In this document: positions 24,431 to 32,081 of the stretch, one piece after another
How positions within the stretch are numbered: position 1 is the stretch's first letter
How the letters are laid out: each line of letters starts with the position of its first letter
NCBI GenBank assembly: GCA_016293155.1
Contig: JAEDEU010000007.1
Span: 1-32,135 of the forward strand
Source: Clostridiaceae bacterium
GTDB taxonomy: Bacteria > Bacillota > Clostridia > Oscillospirales > Butyricicoccaceae
Length of the DNA: 32,135 bases
Reading direction: 5' to 3'
Translations under genes and position numbers: made by a program
Notes under the pieces: model-generated
Told to the model about the DNA's origin: nothing
Seen by the model: the letters and a program-made list of their open reading frames with translations, nothing else
Databases searched by the model: none

Positions 24431-24459
24431 ATTATACTATAAGAACCGCACGGGTGCAA
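24431..24459 (-). promoter_or_regulatory. Promoter of the MIF-like/DUF1292 unit
   Basis: Minus-strand TTGCAC (24459-24454), 17 bp, perfect TATAAT (24436-24431). Confidence 0.75.
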
Positions 24460-24598
24460 GCAAGCGATGCATTTCTCTCAGCCGGAAATTGTAAAATTTC
24501 TATCCCGTCAGAATGGGCGCAAAATACGAGAGAATGCAGGAAAATCAGAATTTAAACCGTTTGTAAACTTTGCAGAAACGCAGACCGGAGCCGCCCGG

Positions 24599-24611
24599 TT
24601 TGTGGTATGAT
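24599..24611 (+). promoter_or_regulatory. Extended -10 promoter of the hydrolase gene
   Basis: TTTGTGGTATGAT carries TG-N-TATGAT with no good -35 at 17 bp. The same 13-mer occurs at the gdhA promoter (6177-6189). Confidence 0.5.
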
Positions 24612-24646
24612 AGAACTATCATAAAATGCGAAAGGATGTGTGAGCT

Positions 24647-25618
24647 GTGGATATTCGGTGTACGCAAAATATTTTCCGAAGTGCATGCGGAACGGTTTCG
24701 ATTTCGTACTATATCCTGCGCCCGATGAATGTGCCGCTGCGCGCAATCATCCAGATTTCGCACGGCTGCAATGAATACTTCTTGCGCTATACGCAGTTTG
24801 CAAAATATCTGTGTTCTCTGGGCTTTGTCGTATGCGGACACGATCACATCGGACACGGCGAATCCGTGCGTACATCCGGCAGCTATGGCTTTTTCGGGCA
24901 GAAGGACGGAAGCCATGTGATGGTGGAGGATATCCATACACTCAATCAGATTGTACACGAGCGCTGGCCGGAGCTGCCGTGCTTTCTGTTCGGGCACTCG
25001 ATGGGCGCGATGCTGGTGCGGCTGTATCTTGCGAAGTACGGCGATACCGTGGACGGCTGCATTCTCAGCGGTTTGCCGGCGCAGAATGCCATGGCGCCGA
25101 TCGGGGTACGGATTGCAAAATCGGTTGTCCGCTCGCGCGGACCGATGTACCGCAGTGTACTGCTTGACCGCATGGTATTCGGACGCTATAACGATCACAT
25201 CCAAAACTGCCGCACCAAATTTGACTGGCTGACGCGGGATGAAAATGTTGTTGCGCTGTATCAGTCGGATGCCAAGTGCAACTTTATTCTGACTGCGGCG
25301 GGGTTCCGAGATTTATTCCAGATCAATCAGCTTTGCAGCGGCTTCCGCATTGTGCGCGAGACTCCGGCGGAGATTCCAATTTTGTTTGTTGCGGGAGATG
25401 CCGATCCGGTCGGGGACTTCGGCACGGGCGTAAAGCGCATTGCCGCTACCTATAAAACCGCCGGTTTTTCGGATATTGATATGATTCTGTATAAGGACTG
25501 CCGGCATGAGGTGCTCAACGAGCTGGGACATGAACAGGTATACGGAGACATCAGCAAATGGCTGGATCAGCATCTGCAAACGGTTCAGTGCGCAAATATG
25601 CAGGCAGCACAGGCGTAG
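24647..25618 (+). CDS. Alpha/beta hydrolase, S33 / monoacylglycerol-lipase-like
   Basis: A 323-residue cytoplasmic serine hydrolase. Seen: the oxyanion-region HGCNEYFLRY (39-48), GHDHIGHGES (64-72), the nucleophile elbow GHSMG with Ser118, a probable Asp251 or Asp253 in LFVAGDADPVGD, and His287 in DCRHEVLNE. This order and spacing fit the Hydrolase_4/monoglyceride lipase (lysophospholipase) group, so a lipid ester is the likeliest substrate. No signal peptide is present. Translation appears to start at the GTG at 24647, with AAAGGA 10 nt upstream; no ATG fits. An extended -10 promoter lies 36 bases before it. The substrate is inferred from the family only. Confidence 0.85.
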   Translation: MDIRCTQNIFRSACGTVSISYYILRPMNVPLRAIIQISHGCNEYFLRYTQFAKYLCSLGFVVCGHDHIGHGESVRTSGSYGFFGQKDGSHVMVEDIHTLNQIVHERWPELPCFLFGHSMGAMLVRLYLAKYGDTVDGCILSGLPAQNAMAPIGVRIAKSVVRSRGPMYRSVLLDRMVFGRYNDHIQNCRTKFDWLTRDENVVALYQSDAKCNFILTAAGFRDLFQINQLCSGFRIVRETPAEIPILFVAGDADPVGDFGTGVKRIAATYKTAGFSDIDMILYKDCRHEVLNELGHEQVYGDISKWLDQHLQTVQCANMQAAQA

Positions 25619-25619
25619 C

Positions 25620-25658
25620 TTTTGGGAAACAACAGATGTGACATCCGGTTTTTGGGAA
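25620..25658 (+). promoter_or_regulatory. Palindrome flanked by direct repeats upstream of the 287-residue gene
   Basis: TTTTGGGAA occurs at 25620-25628 and again at 25650-25658, exactly 30 bp apart. Between them lies the perfect inverted repeat GATGT-G-ACATC (25635-25645). It could be an operator or leader element. No strong promoter is evident in this 74-base gap. Confidence 0.4.
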
Positions 25659-25692
25659 GAAATAAAGTATAACAAGGGGAGATGGTTCTGCC

Positions 25693-26556
25693 ATGGCAAA
25701 ATTATTCGAATTTCCCGGCACGTCGCAGACAGGCGGGGAGGAAGCTGCAAACAATGTGGCGGTTGATCTGGAGCACGCAGCAGCTGAGGTGCGCAGCGTT
25801 GTAGAATCGCTGTTCCGCGGAGAGAGCGAGTGCTATGTGATCTTTCTGCCCGAGAAAAAGCAGACCGAAGCGGGCATTCAGATGCGTCCGTTGGTCATGC
25901 CGATGCAGTCGCCGCGCACGGCACCGCTGGTGCATGTGGCAATCGGTGAGGCAATGGCGAAGCGCGTGGTGGAAAAGTATCAGCTGAAGGAAGGAAAGCC
26001 GGAATATCATAAAATGGCATTTCCGGACCTGATGCGGTATATGCTGCGCATGATGAATGCGGATATCTGGGGCTGTGCGCTGCTGCGGGAGCAGAGCACG
26101 CTGATCGCCTCTACCGTATCCATGCAGACCGCTGTGCTGGAGCTTCAGGGCAAGGATCCGTCCAGCTTCCAGCGCACGGCGGAGCTGATTGAAACGCTCC
26201 ATAAATGCCGCAGGGCGAATAAGAGCTTTTACATGCCGGTCATGAAGCTGAACGGCAGGGCGACACCGGTCTGCTTCGGCAATGAGGATCCGCGCGTCTG
26301 CCCGGTGGCAACCTCCCGTGAGCTGCTGGAGAAGCAGTTTGAAAAGATGACGGAAAAGCCTCTGCCGATGCAGGTGACTCCGGCGCAGCTGATCGAGCGG
26401 CTTGCCGGCTTCCAGCGGCAGACCGGCGGCTATCTGGTTTCCTTCCTGGACGGCGACCAGAATTATCCGTCCTATTCCATGCCGTTCTGCCGAACGTTCT
26501 GTGAGATTTTTCGGCTGAAAATTCCGGCTGAGTTCCTTCCGCAGCCCAAACAGTAA
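25693..26556 (+). CDS. Hypothetical protein, 287 residues
   Basis: I do not recognise this protein. It has no signal peptide or transmembrane segment and looks soluble and cytoplasmic. The N-terminal third (about 20-110) alternates helices and strands, including ECYVIFLPEKKQTE and TAPLVHVAIGEAMAKRVVEKY. The middle (about 110-185) is helical. The last third contains KSFYMPVMKLNGRATPVCFGNEDPR (185-209) and GGYLVSFLDGDQNYPSYSMPF. AAGGGGAG lies 11 nt upstream of the ATG. The gene is intact, uses codons like its neighbours, and sits between the S33-type hydrolase (74 nt away) and convergent ung. It may share the hydrolase transcript. No function is proposed. Confidence 0.75.
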   Translation: MAKLFEFPGTSQTGGEEAANNVAVDLEHAAAEVRSVVESLFRGESECYVIFLPEKKQTEAGIQMRPLVMPMQSPRTAPLVHVAIGEAMAKRVVEKYQLKEGKPEYHKMAFPDLMRYMLRMMNADIWGCALLREQSTLIASTVSMQTAVLELQGKDPSSFQRTAELIETLHKCRRANKSFYMPVMKLNGRATPVCFGNEDPRVCPVATSRELLEKQFEKMTEKPLPMQVTPAQLIERLAGFQRQTGGYLVSFLDGDQNYPSYSMPFCRTFCEIFRLKIPAEFLPQPKQ

Positions 26557-26562
26557 AAACAA

Positions 26563-26598
26563 ACTCCCTCGATCCTGTGATCTGAGGGAGTATTTTTT
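26563..26598 (+). terminator. Bidirectional terminator between the hypothetical gene and ung
   Basis: ACTCCCTC (26563-26570) pairs with GAGGGAGT (26584-26591), with an inner GATC/GATC pairing. T-rich tails lie on both sides, and the ung stop lies in the right tail. Confidence 0.82.
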
Positions 26599-27295
26599 AT
26601 AGCTCGGGAGCGGGCGTGTCCGGATGATTGACCGCGTTCCAGTCAATCGGATCCATGCCGTGCTCATATAAAAATTCGTTTGCCTTGGAAAAATGTCCGC
26701 AGCCGAAAAAGCCATTGTGCGCCGAGAGCGGGGACGGATGCGCCGCCTGCAAAATCAAATGCTGCGGTGCGGTAATCAGCTCGGCTTTTTTGCGGGCGTT
26801 TGCGCCCCAGAGCAGGAACACAAGCGGTTTTTCCCGCTCGTTGAGCAGCTCAATGACGCGGTCGGTCAGGCGCTCCCAGCCCTTGTTTTTGTGCGAATTT
26901 GGCTTTCCCTCGCGCACGGTCAGCACTGTGTTCATCAGCAACACGCCCTCCTGCGCCCACGGCACAAGATACCCGTTGGACGGCGGCAGCATTCCGATGT
27001 CCGAATACAGCTCCTTGAAGATATTTTGCAGAGACGGCGGCATGGGAATCTCCGGACGGACGGAGAAGCACATGCCGTGCGCCTGTCCGGCACCGTGATA
27101 GGGGTCCTGCCCCAGAATAACCGCCTTGACATCGGAGTAGGAGGTATATTTAAGCGCATTGAAGATATCCTTCATCGGGGGATAGACCTTGTGTTCCCGA
27201 TATTCCGTGATGAGGAAATCGCGCAGGGTCTGATAATATTCCGCAGAAAACTCCTCTGCGAGCAGGGTATCCCATTCATTTCCGATGTTGACCAT
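26597..27295 (-). CDS. ung: Uracil-DNA glycosylase (family 1)
   Basis: Excises uracil from DNA at the start of base-excision repair. The 232-residue product has the water-activating motif GQDPYHG with Asp64, the Phe-containing pocket region GMCFSVRP, LLMNTVLTVREG, LLWGANARKK, and the DNA-intercalating loop HPSPLS with His185. It is full length for the family. The ATG at 27295 follows AAAGGAG at 7 nt. It is a single-gene unit with its own promoter. This is the second UDG-superfamily enzyme in the window, with different substrate motifs from the one at 23157. Confidence 0.95.
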   Translation of the reverse strand: MVNIGNEWDTLLAEEFSAEYYQTLRDFLITEYREHKVYPPMKDIFNALKYTSYSDVKAVILGQDPYHGAGQAHGMCFSVRPEIPMPPSLQNIFKELYSDIGMLPPSNGYLVPWAQEGVLLMNTVLTVREGKPNSHKNKGWERLTDRVIELLNEREKPLVFLLWGANARKKAELITAPQHLILQAAHPSPLSAHNGFFGCGHFSKANEFLYEHGMDPIDWNAVNHPDTPAPEL

Positions 27296-27328
27296 ATACA
27301 GGCTCCTTTATGACAAATAGATGAGGTA

Positions 27329-27357
27329 ATTATATCAGTTTGGCTACAAAATGTAAA
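27329..27357 (-). promoter_or_regulatory. ung promoter
   Basis: Minus-strand TTTACA (27357-27352), 17 bp, perfect TATAAT (27334-27329). It is divergent from the promoter of the GntR/ABC unit. Confidence 0.78.
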
Positions 27358-27363
27358 TAGAGG

Positions 27364-27392
27364 TTGACAGGGGGTGGCGGGTACAGTAAACT
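27364..27392 (+). promoter_or_regulatory. Promoter of the GntR-ABC operon
   Basis: Perfect TTGACA (27364-27369), 17 bp, TAAACT (27387-27392, 4 of 6). Confidence 0.65.
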
Positions 27393-27393
27393 G

Positions 27394-27418
27394 AGTGTAC
27401 TAGGATATATAGAACAGT
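27394..27418 (+). promoter_or_regulatory. Putative YtrA-type operator
   Basis: AGTGTA (27394-27399), 13 bases, AACAGT (27413-27418). This is an imperfect inverted repeat with the AGTGTA-N13-TACACT spacing I recall for B. subtilis YtrA. The arms extend to AGTGTACTA/TAGAACAGT (7 of 9 paired). It sits right after the -10, over the expected start site, where a repressor would block transcription. An overlapping GTACA/TGTAC repeat (27381-27400) is also present. Confidence 0.6.
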
Positions 27419-27440
27419 TCATACAGAAAGGAGGGGAAAT

Positions 27441-27815
27441 ATGATTCGACTGGATTATCGAGACAGCCGTCCGGTATACGAGCAGATTGCAGATAAGCTG
27501 GAGATGCTTGCAATGTGCGGCGCGCTGGAGCCGGAAGAGCAGCTGCCGTCCGTGCGGCAGCTGGCGACCGAATTATCCATTAATCCGAACACCGTGCAAA
27601 AGGCATATGGGGAGCTTTTGTCGCGTGGTGTCATCTATTCGGTCAAGGGAAGGGGAAACTTTATCTCGGACTCTGTGGAGGAGCTGCGGGAACGAAAGCT
27701 GACGGACATTCGAAAACAGATCGAATTGCTGCTGAAACAAGCGCGGGAGCTGGGGATGACAGATAAGGAGCTGCGGCATATGCTGTGGTCATTGAGTGGA
27801 GGTGAAGAACAATGA
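27441..27815 (+). CDS. GntR-family regulator, YtrA subfamily
   Basis: A 124-residue transcription factor. The winged helix (about 8-77) shows PVYEQIADKLEMLAMCGALEPEEQLPSVRQLATELSINPNTVQKAYGELLSRGVIYSVKGRGNF in overlapping standard GntR segments. The short helical C terminus (about 45 residues) defines the YtrA type, which lacks a large ligand-binding domain and dimerises through helices. Such regulators typically repress a following ABC exporter operon and respond to cell-envelope antibiotics. AAAGGAGGGG just upstream of the ATG is a near-ideal ribosome binding site. Its TGA overlaps the ATPase start by 4 nt. A matching operator lies over the promoter, so autoregulation is likely. Confidence 0.92.
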   Translation: MIRLDYRDSRPVYEQIADKLEMLAMCGALEPEEQLPSVRQLATELSINPNTVQKAYGELLSRGVIYSVKGRGNFISDSVEELRERKLTDIRKQIELLLKQARELGMTDKELRHMLWSLSGGEEQ

Positions 27816-28711
27816 TTGAAACCAATCTGGTGTGCAAGAGCTTTGGAACGATTCGTGCGCTGGATTCGGTCTCTACGAGTATTCGGAGCGGGGCAGTTTA
27901 TGGGATTATCGGTTCCAACGGAGCCGGAAAATCCACCTACCTGCGCGTATTGGCGGGAGTGCTCAAGCCGGACAGCGGTACAGCGACCATCGACGGCACG
28001 GAGATTTTTGAAAATCGTGCAGTCAAGGAGCAGTGCTTCTATATTTCGGATGAGCAGTATTTTCTGCCGGGCAGTACGCCGGAGGAAATGGAACGGTATT
28101 ATCGGATGTTCTATCCCAAATTCGATCATGATCGGTTTATGATGCTGATTAACGGCTTTGGGCTGGATCCGAAACGCAAGATTCGTACCTTTTCCAAGGG
28201 CATGAAAAAGCAGGTGTCGGTGATCTGTGCGATGGCATCGGGCGCACAGTATCTGTTCTGCGACGAAACTTTTGACGGACTGGATCCTGTGGCGCGTCAG
28301 GCAGTAAAGAGCCTGTTTGCAATGGATGTTGCAGAGCGCGGGATTACGACGGTGATTGCCTCGCACAACCTGCGTGAGATGGAGGACATCTGCGATCATG
28401 TCGGACTGCTGCACAAGGGCGGCATCCTGCTGTCCCGCGATCTGGATGACATGAAGATGTTTATCCAAAAGGTTCAGTGCCTGCCGGGAGATATCCCGCT
28501 TGGCACGCTGTTCGACGGCTTTGAAATCATGAACAGTGAATGGCGCGGCAAAATGCTGACCGCGACCGTGCGCGGAGAGCGCGCAGAGCTGGAGGAATCG
28601 CTCCGGCAGTTCGGTCTGACGTATTATGAAATGATTCCGCTGACGCTGGAGGAGATTTTTGTGGCAGAAACGGAGGTGACTGGCTATGACATCAAATCGC
28701 TCATTCTGTAA
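27812..28711 (+). CDS. ABC transporter ATP-binding protein (YtrB/BcrA-like)
   Basis: A 299-residue nucleotide-binding subunit for the permease downstream. Walker A is GSNGAGKST (34-42). The signature is FSKGMKKQ (127-134), the LSGGQ variant usual in this exporter group. Walker B ends FCDETFDGLDP with Asp151-Glu152, and the H-loop is ASH185. The C-terminal extension (about 210-299) is typical of drug/peptide exporters. All catalytic residues are present. It overlaps the repressor by 4 nt and the permease by 26 nt, giving tight translational coupling within one operon. Confidence 0.93.
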   Translation: MIETNLVCKSFGTIRALDSVSTSIRSGAVYGIIGSNGAGKSTYLRVLAGVLKPDSGTATIDGTEIFENRAVKEQCFYISDEQYFLPGSTPEEMERYYRMFYPKFDHDRFMMLINGFGLDPKRKIRTFSKGMKKQVSVICAMASGAQYLFCDETFDGLDPVARQAVKSLFAMDVAERGITTVIASHNLREMEDICDHVGLLHKGGILLSRDLDDMKMFIQKVQCLPGDIPLGTLFDGFEIMNSEWRGKMLTATVRGERAELEESLRQFGLTYYEMIPLTLEEIFVAETEVTGYDIKSLIL

Positions 28712-30965
28712 TGCAGGCGTGCTGCTGCGCAGTGGGCTGAAACAGCAGGCACCGCTGCTGCTGGTTTCCGTGATTTCCAGCTTTTTGACCATGCCGGTCA
28801 TGATGATCGTGTTTCTTCAGGATCAGATCGCATCCAGAACCATCTTTGCTTCCGAACAGGAATTTCTGGAAAGCCTGCAAGAGAGCCTTCGGACGCAGAT
28901 GTGTGTCAACAGGCTGTGCCTGATATGGATGATCGTGCTCGCAGTGTTTTCGGCACTCTCAATTTTCAACTATCTGCATTCCAGACAGCAGATTGACTTT
29001 TACCACTCCCTGCCAATCAGCCGCGGCAAGCTGTATGCGGTCAAATTTTTGACAGGCATCGTGGCAATAGTTCCGGCGTATCTGATTGCATTTGCCTTGC
29101 AGTGCATCGTCGTCTGTGTCTACGGCTTCGGAGCAATGCTGCCGGAGATCATCGCAATCCCGCTCCTGAATTTGACAATCGGATTTTTGTTGATTTACAG
29201 CATCAGTGTGCTGTGCATGATCGTCTGTGGAAACACGCTGGTAGCCGTGCTGGTCATGTTCTGGGCGCACTTCGGAGCGGGCATTGCGGCGAATGTGGGT
29301 ATCATGCTCGTCGAGCTGTTCTATCCGACTGCGGTGATTACCACGGAGATGGCAAGAGCGCTGGAAAAGCTGGTTCCGATGGCGCATATTTTGAATTATG
29401 ACGGATTCATTGTGCCAAGCGTCAGTTACAGCGGAGGGAATGTAACCTCGTCGTATTATTGGCAGGAAGGACCGGAGCTGGATGTGCGCTGGTTTGTCGT
29501 CGCAGGAATTGTATGCGTGATTGCGATTGTACTGGGCTGGCTGCTCAGCCGGCTGCGCAAAAGTGAAAGTGCGACAACTGCGATTGCATTCCGCGGACTC
29601 AAGCCGCCGCTGTCCGTACTGATTCATATCGTGCTCACCGTCGGAGGCGGCGTGCTTCTGAGCACGAGCTATCGGTTCTCTATGCCGCTGTTTATCCTAG
29701 GCGCGGTCATCGGTGCACTGCTTGCGCACTGTGCGGTGGAAATCATTTATGATCTGGATTTTGGTGGAATCCGAAACGGCTGGAAGGCATTTGGCATCTA
29801 TGCAGTCCTTGCGGCAGCGGTGATTGCCGGTATGAATGTGGATATTACCGGCTTTAACACTCGTATTCCGGATCGTGAGGACGTTGTGGGCGTCGAGCTG
29901 AAATCATCGAGCAATACACGGCTGACTGCGGAGGCATTTGAAACGCGGTATCTGTATAACTGGTTCGATCTGGACGTATCTTCGGAATATACGAGCGCGA
30001 ATCAGTTCCGACCGCTGTCCTCGGAGGAGAATATCAATTCGCTGTATCAGCTTGCCGGCATTGGTGTGGACAATGGCCGGGAGCGCACGGACTGGTATGA
30101 CGGAGATTACAGCAATTATATCGTAGAATTTACGCTCCGAAACGGCAAAACCTTCCGCAGACAGTACAATCTTCCGAATGAGAACGAAAACGTCATCGAA
30201 GAAGCGGAGACGCTTGCGGAGCGGATGCGCACCTCGAAGGAATACCGCAAAACCCGTCTGGCAGTCAATCTGGTGGATTCGGACAATGTGAGCATTCTGG
30301 CAACCACCAGTATGATAGGAACGAGCGGCGGCAGTGGAGAATGGAAAAAGCTTCATGAAGCAGAGGACTGGATCCAATGGACGAACTTCGCACATCTGAC
30401 AAAGGATCAGGAGCAGATTCAGGAGATCCTTAATACGCTCAAGCGAGAGTATGAGCAGCTGACTCCGGCATATGCGCGCCTGCACCAGCCTGTTCTGATG
30501 ATGCGGACAATGGATGCGGGCTTGCAGAAGATGATGCAGGAAGAAGAAGGCAGAGATGTCTATGACCTCCTGAGCGACAGTTATAGCATTTATGGAGATA
30601 TGCAGAATATTCCGGTCTATTCCTGCTTCACGGAAACGATTGCACTGCTGGAGAAATACTGCGGAAAGGGTCAGTATACTTATAAGGCGGAGGATGTTTC
30701 CGATGTCAAGATTCAGTGGTACAACTATGCCGAGGACGAGGAATGGTCTGAGGAAGAATCCTGTGTTTCCGTCGAGGATGAAAAGGACATTCGCACACTG
30801 CTTAAATACGTCACTGAAATGACTATGACAGAGTTCTGTGAGGTTGCTCCGAAGGAGCTTGAAGAATGCAGCATTACATTCTACACCGGAGCAGAGGAAA
30901 TGTATCTCTCGCTGATGGATTGTGATGCGGTTCGCAATGTTTTAAAACGGTATCGCGTGGAATAA
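28686..30965 (+). CDS. ABC-2-type permease with large C-terminal soluble domain
   Basis: A 759-residue membrane subunit. Hydrophobic segments lie at about 22-45, 77-97, 120-147, 158-182, 184-215, 268-290, 308-327, 332-355 and 368-384. Between TM2 and TM3 is the conserved loop HSRQQIDFYHSLPISRGKLYAVKF seen in clostridial YtrA-linked permeases (97-120, split by charge). From about 385 to 759 there is no further membrane segment. This 370-residue acidic domain most likely sits outside the cell; I associate it with DUF6449, unverified. The start lies inside the ATPase gene with GGAGGTGA just upstream, an almost perfect anti-SD match. Export of, or protection against, an envelope-active compound is inferred from context. 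Confidence 0.85.
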   Translation: MTSNRSFCNAGVLLRSGLKQQAPLLLVSVISSFLTMPVMMIVFLQDQIASRTIFASEQEFLESLQESLRTQMCVNRLCLIWMIVLAVFSALSIFNYLHSRQQIDFYHSLPISRGKLYAVKFLTGIVAIVPAYLIAFALQCIVVCVYGFGAMLPEIIAIPLLNLTIGFLLIYSISVLCMIVCGNTLVAVLVMFWAHFGAGIAANVGIMLVELFYPTAVITTEMARALEKLVPMAHILNYDGFIVPSVSYSGGNVTSSYYWQEGPELDVRWFVVAGIVCVIAIVLGWLLSRLRKSESATTAIAFRGLKPPLSVLIHIVLTVGGGVLLSTSYRFSMPLFILGAVIGALLAHCAVEIIYDLDFGGIRNGWKAFGIYAVLAAAVIAGMNVDITGFNTRIPDREDVVGVELKSSSNTRLTAEAFETRYLYNWFDLDVSSEYTSANQFRPLSSEENINSLYQLAGIGVDNGRERTDWYDGDYSNYIVEFTLRNGKTFRRQYNLPNENENVIEEAETLAERMRTSKEYRKTRLAVNLVDSDNVSILATTSMIGTSGGSGEWKKLHEAEDWIQWTNFAHLTKDQEQIQEILNTLKREYEQLTPAYARLHQPVLMMRTMDAGLQKMMQEEEGRDVYDLLSDSYSIYGDMQNIPVYSCFTETIALLEKYCGKGQYTYKAEDVSDVKIQWYNYAEDEEWSEEESCVSVEDEKDIRTLLKYVTEMTMTEFCEVAPKELEECSITFYTGAEEMYLSLMDCDAVRNVLKRYRVE

Positions 30966-31008
30966 TGCGTCCGATTGGGGAAATATAACAAAAGAAAAAA
31001 CACAGGAG

Positions 31009-31039
31009 GCAGGCTGCCGGATTGGTTTCGGCAGCCTGC
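31009..31039 (+). other. GC-rich hairpin downstream of the permease
   Basis: A perfect 11-bp stem (31009-31019 with 31029-31039) and a 9-nt loop, but no T run follows. An AGGAGG (31004-31009) abuts its left arm with no usable start codon nearby. It may stabilise the operon's 3' end or regulate the short ORF at 31063. Confidence 0.55.
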
Positions 31040-31062
31040 TTCGGGCTTATCAGGAGATGATT

Positions 31063-31161
31063 ATGTCATTCGCGGAACTGGGAACACTAATTATGCAGTC
31101 CGGACCGTTTGCACTCAGTGCGTTTATACTGTTCTTTCTGCTACAGGTGATGGTGCGATAA
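31063..31161 (+). CDS. Short single-pass membrane peptide ORF, 32 residues
   Basis: An ATG preceded by AGGAG at 6 nt opens a 33-codon frame encoding MSFAELGTLIMQSGPFAL, then a hydrophobic stretch and a terminal VMVR. It predicts one membrane helix (about 12-30). After the TAA the same frame stays open for 44 further codons and becomes strongly basic and charged (IAKSNHKKAQERERLSKG and on). The whole vaguely resembles BhlA/UviB holin-like proteins (GPFA, hydrophobic helix, charged RE-rich tail), which would make this a nonsense-interrupted copy. A type I toxin-like peptide is the other reading. It is the only candidate gene in the 363-base gap 30966-31328. Confidence 0.45.
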   Translation: MSFAELGTLIMQSGPFALSAFILFFLLQVMVR

Positions 31162-31268
31162 ATAGCAAAGAGTAATCATAAAAAGGCGCAGGAGCGGGAG
31201 CGGCTGTCAAAGGGATGCAGAAAACGGTCAAAAACTTGTCGTAAATCGAATTATCGTGTCATCAATAC

Positions 31269-31297
31269 TTTACAAATAGTATTAAAACCGGTATAAT
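31269..31297 (+). promoter_or_regulatory. Promoter of the XRE regulator
   Basis: TTTACA (31269-31274), 17 bp, perfect TATAAT (31292-31297). The leader is about 25 nt. Confidence 0.8.
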
Positions 31298-31328
31298 ATA
31301 AACGTAAAATCATAAGGAGCAGTACGAC

Positions 31329-32000
31329 ATGGCAAGTGACTTTTCCCGTACTTTGGCGCTGCTGCGCCGTGAAAAGAGAATAAGCCAGCGAACAGCGGCG
31401 GGAGATTTACAGGTATCTCAGGCGCTGCTCAGTCATTACGAGAACGGTCTGCGTGAGCCGGGTCTCGGTTTTGTCGTGCGTGCAGCCGATTACTATGGCG
31501 TATCCTGCGACTATCTGCTGGGCAGAAGCATGTCCCGCGAAGGCGCCCGTGCACATCAGCAAACCTCATCCGAGGGCAAAGAGGCACAGCAGGATGCATT
31601 CCTGAAGCTGCTGAGCGATTCGACCGCGCTGCTGCTGGAGCTGGCAGGCAAGTCCGGCTCGGAGCAGCTGGTGGAGGAGCTCAATTCCTATCTGTCCGTT
31701 GTGCTGTATAAGCTGTTCCGCTATCTGTATGCGGCGGATCCGTCCAGCCCGGAGGAGGCGTTTAAAACGCCCGCAGAGAGCTTTGAGGCGCTGTGTGAGG
31801 CGCGGCTTCGGCTGTCTGAACTGCGCATCCGTGCGGCGACACAGGGGCAGGAGCGGTTTGGTCTGAGCAAGGAATCGGTATCCATGCCGAACATGTCTTT
31901 GGCTCAGCTGGCGGTGCAGTATCCGGAGCAGACGCAGTCACTGCTCGAAATGCTTCAGCAGGTATCCGAGCTGATCGAAAAAACAGGAAAAAATGTTTGA
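31329..32000 (+). CDS. XRE-family helix-turn-helix regulator
   Basis: A 223-residue protein with an N-terminal Cro/CI-type helix-turn-helix (about 8-66): LALLRREKRISQRTAAGDLQVSQALLSHYENGLREPG in overlapping segments, then DYYGVSCDYLLGRS. The rest (about 80-223) is helical and unfamiliar, probably for dimerisation or ligand sensing. There is no LexA-type peptidase or metallopeptidase motif. AAGGAG lies 9 nt before the ATG, and the gene has its own promoter. It ends 8 bases before the promoter of tRNA-Thr, so there is no visible terminator between them. Targets are unknown; autoregulation is common in this class, but no clear operator was seen. Confidence 0.88.
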   Translation: MASDFSRTLALLRREKRISQRTAAGDLQVSQALLSHYENGLREPGLGFVVRAADYYGVSCDYLLGRSMSREGARAHQQTSSEGKEAQQDAFLKLLSDSTALLLELAGKSGSEQLVEELNSYLSVVLYKLFRYLYAADPSSPEEAFKTPAESFEALCEARLRLSELRIRAATQGQERFGLSKESVSMPNMSLAQLAVQYPEQTQSLLEMLQQVSELIEKTGKNV

Positions 32001-32008
32001 AAAAAATC

Positions 32009-32037
32009 TTGACAATTCGATGGACATGTGATATTAT
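32009..32037 (+). promoter_or_regulatory. Promoter of tRNA-Thr
   Basis: Perfect TTGACA (32009-32014), 17 bp, TATTAT (32032-32037), 45 bases before the tRNA. Confidence 0.72.
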
Positions 32038-32081
32038 AATACACGTCGCTGAGGTATAGCGATGGACGCTAAGCTCGATTC

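Noticed and set aside
27412..27420. GAACAGTTC palindrome as an SOS box
   Set aside because: The half sites are separated by one base, not four as in Gram-positive LexA boxes. It overlaps the YtrA-like operator and lies at a transporter operon.
30975..31175. A 66-codon frame starting at TTG downstream of the permease
   Set aside because: The start is TTG without a Shine-Dalgarno, it runs through a GC hairpin, and it covers in another frame the better-supported short ORF at 31063.
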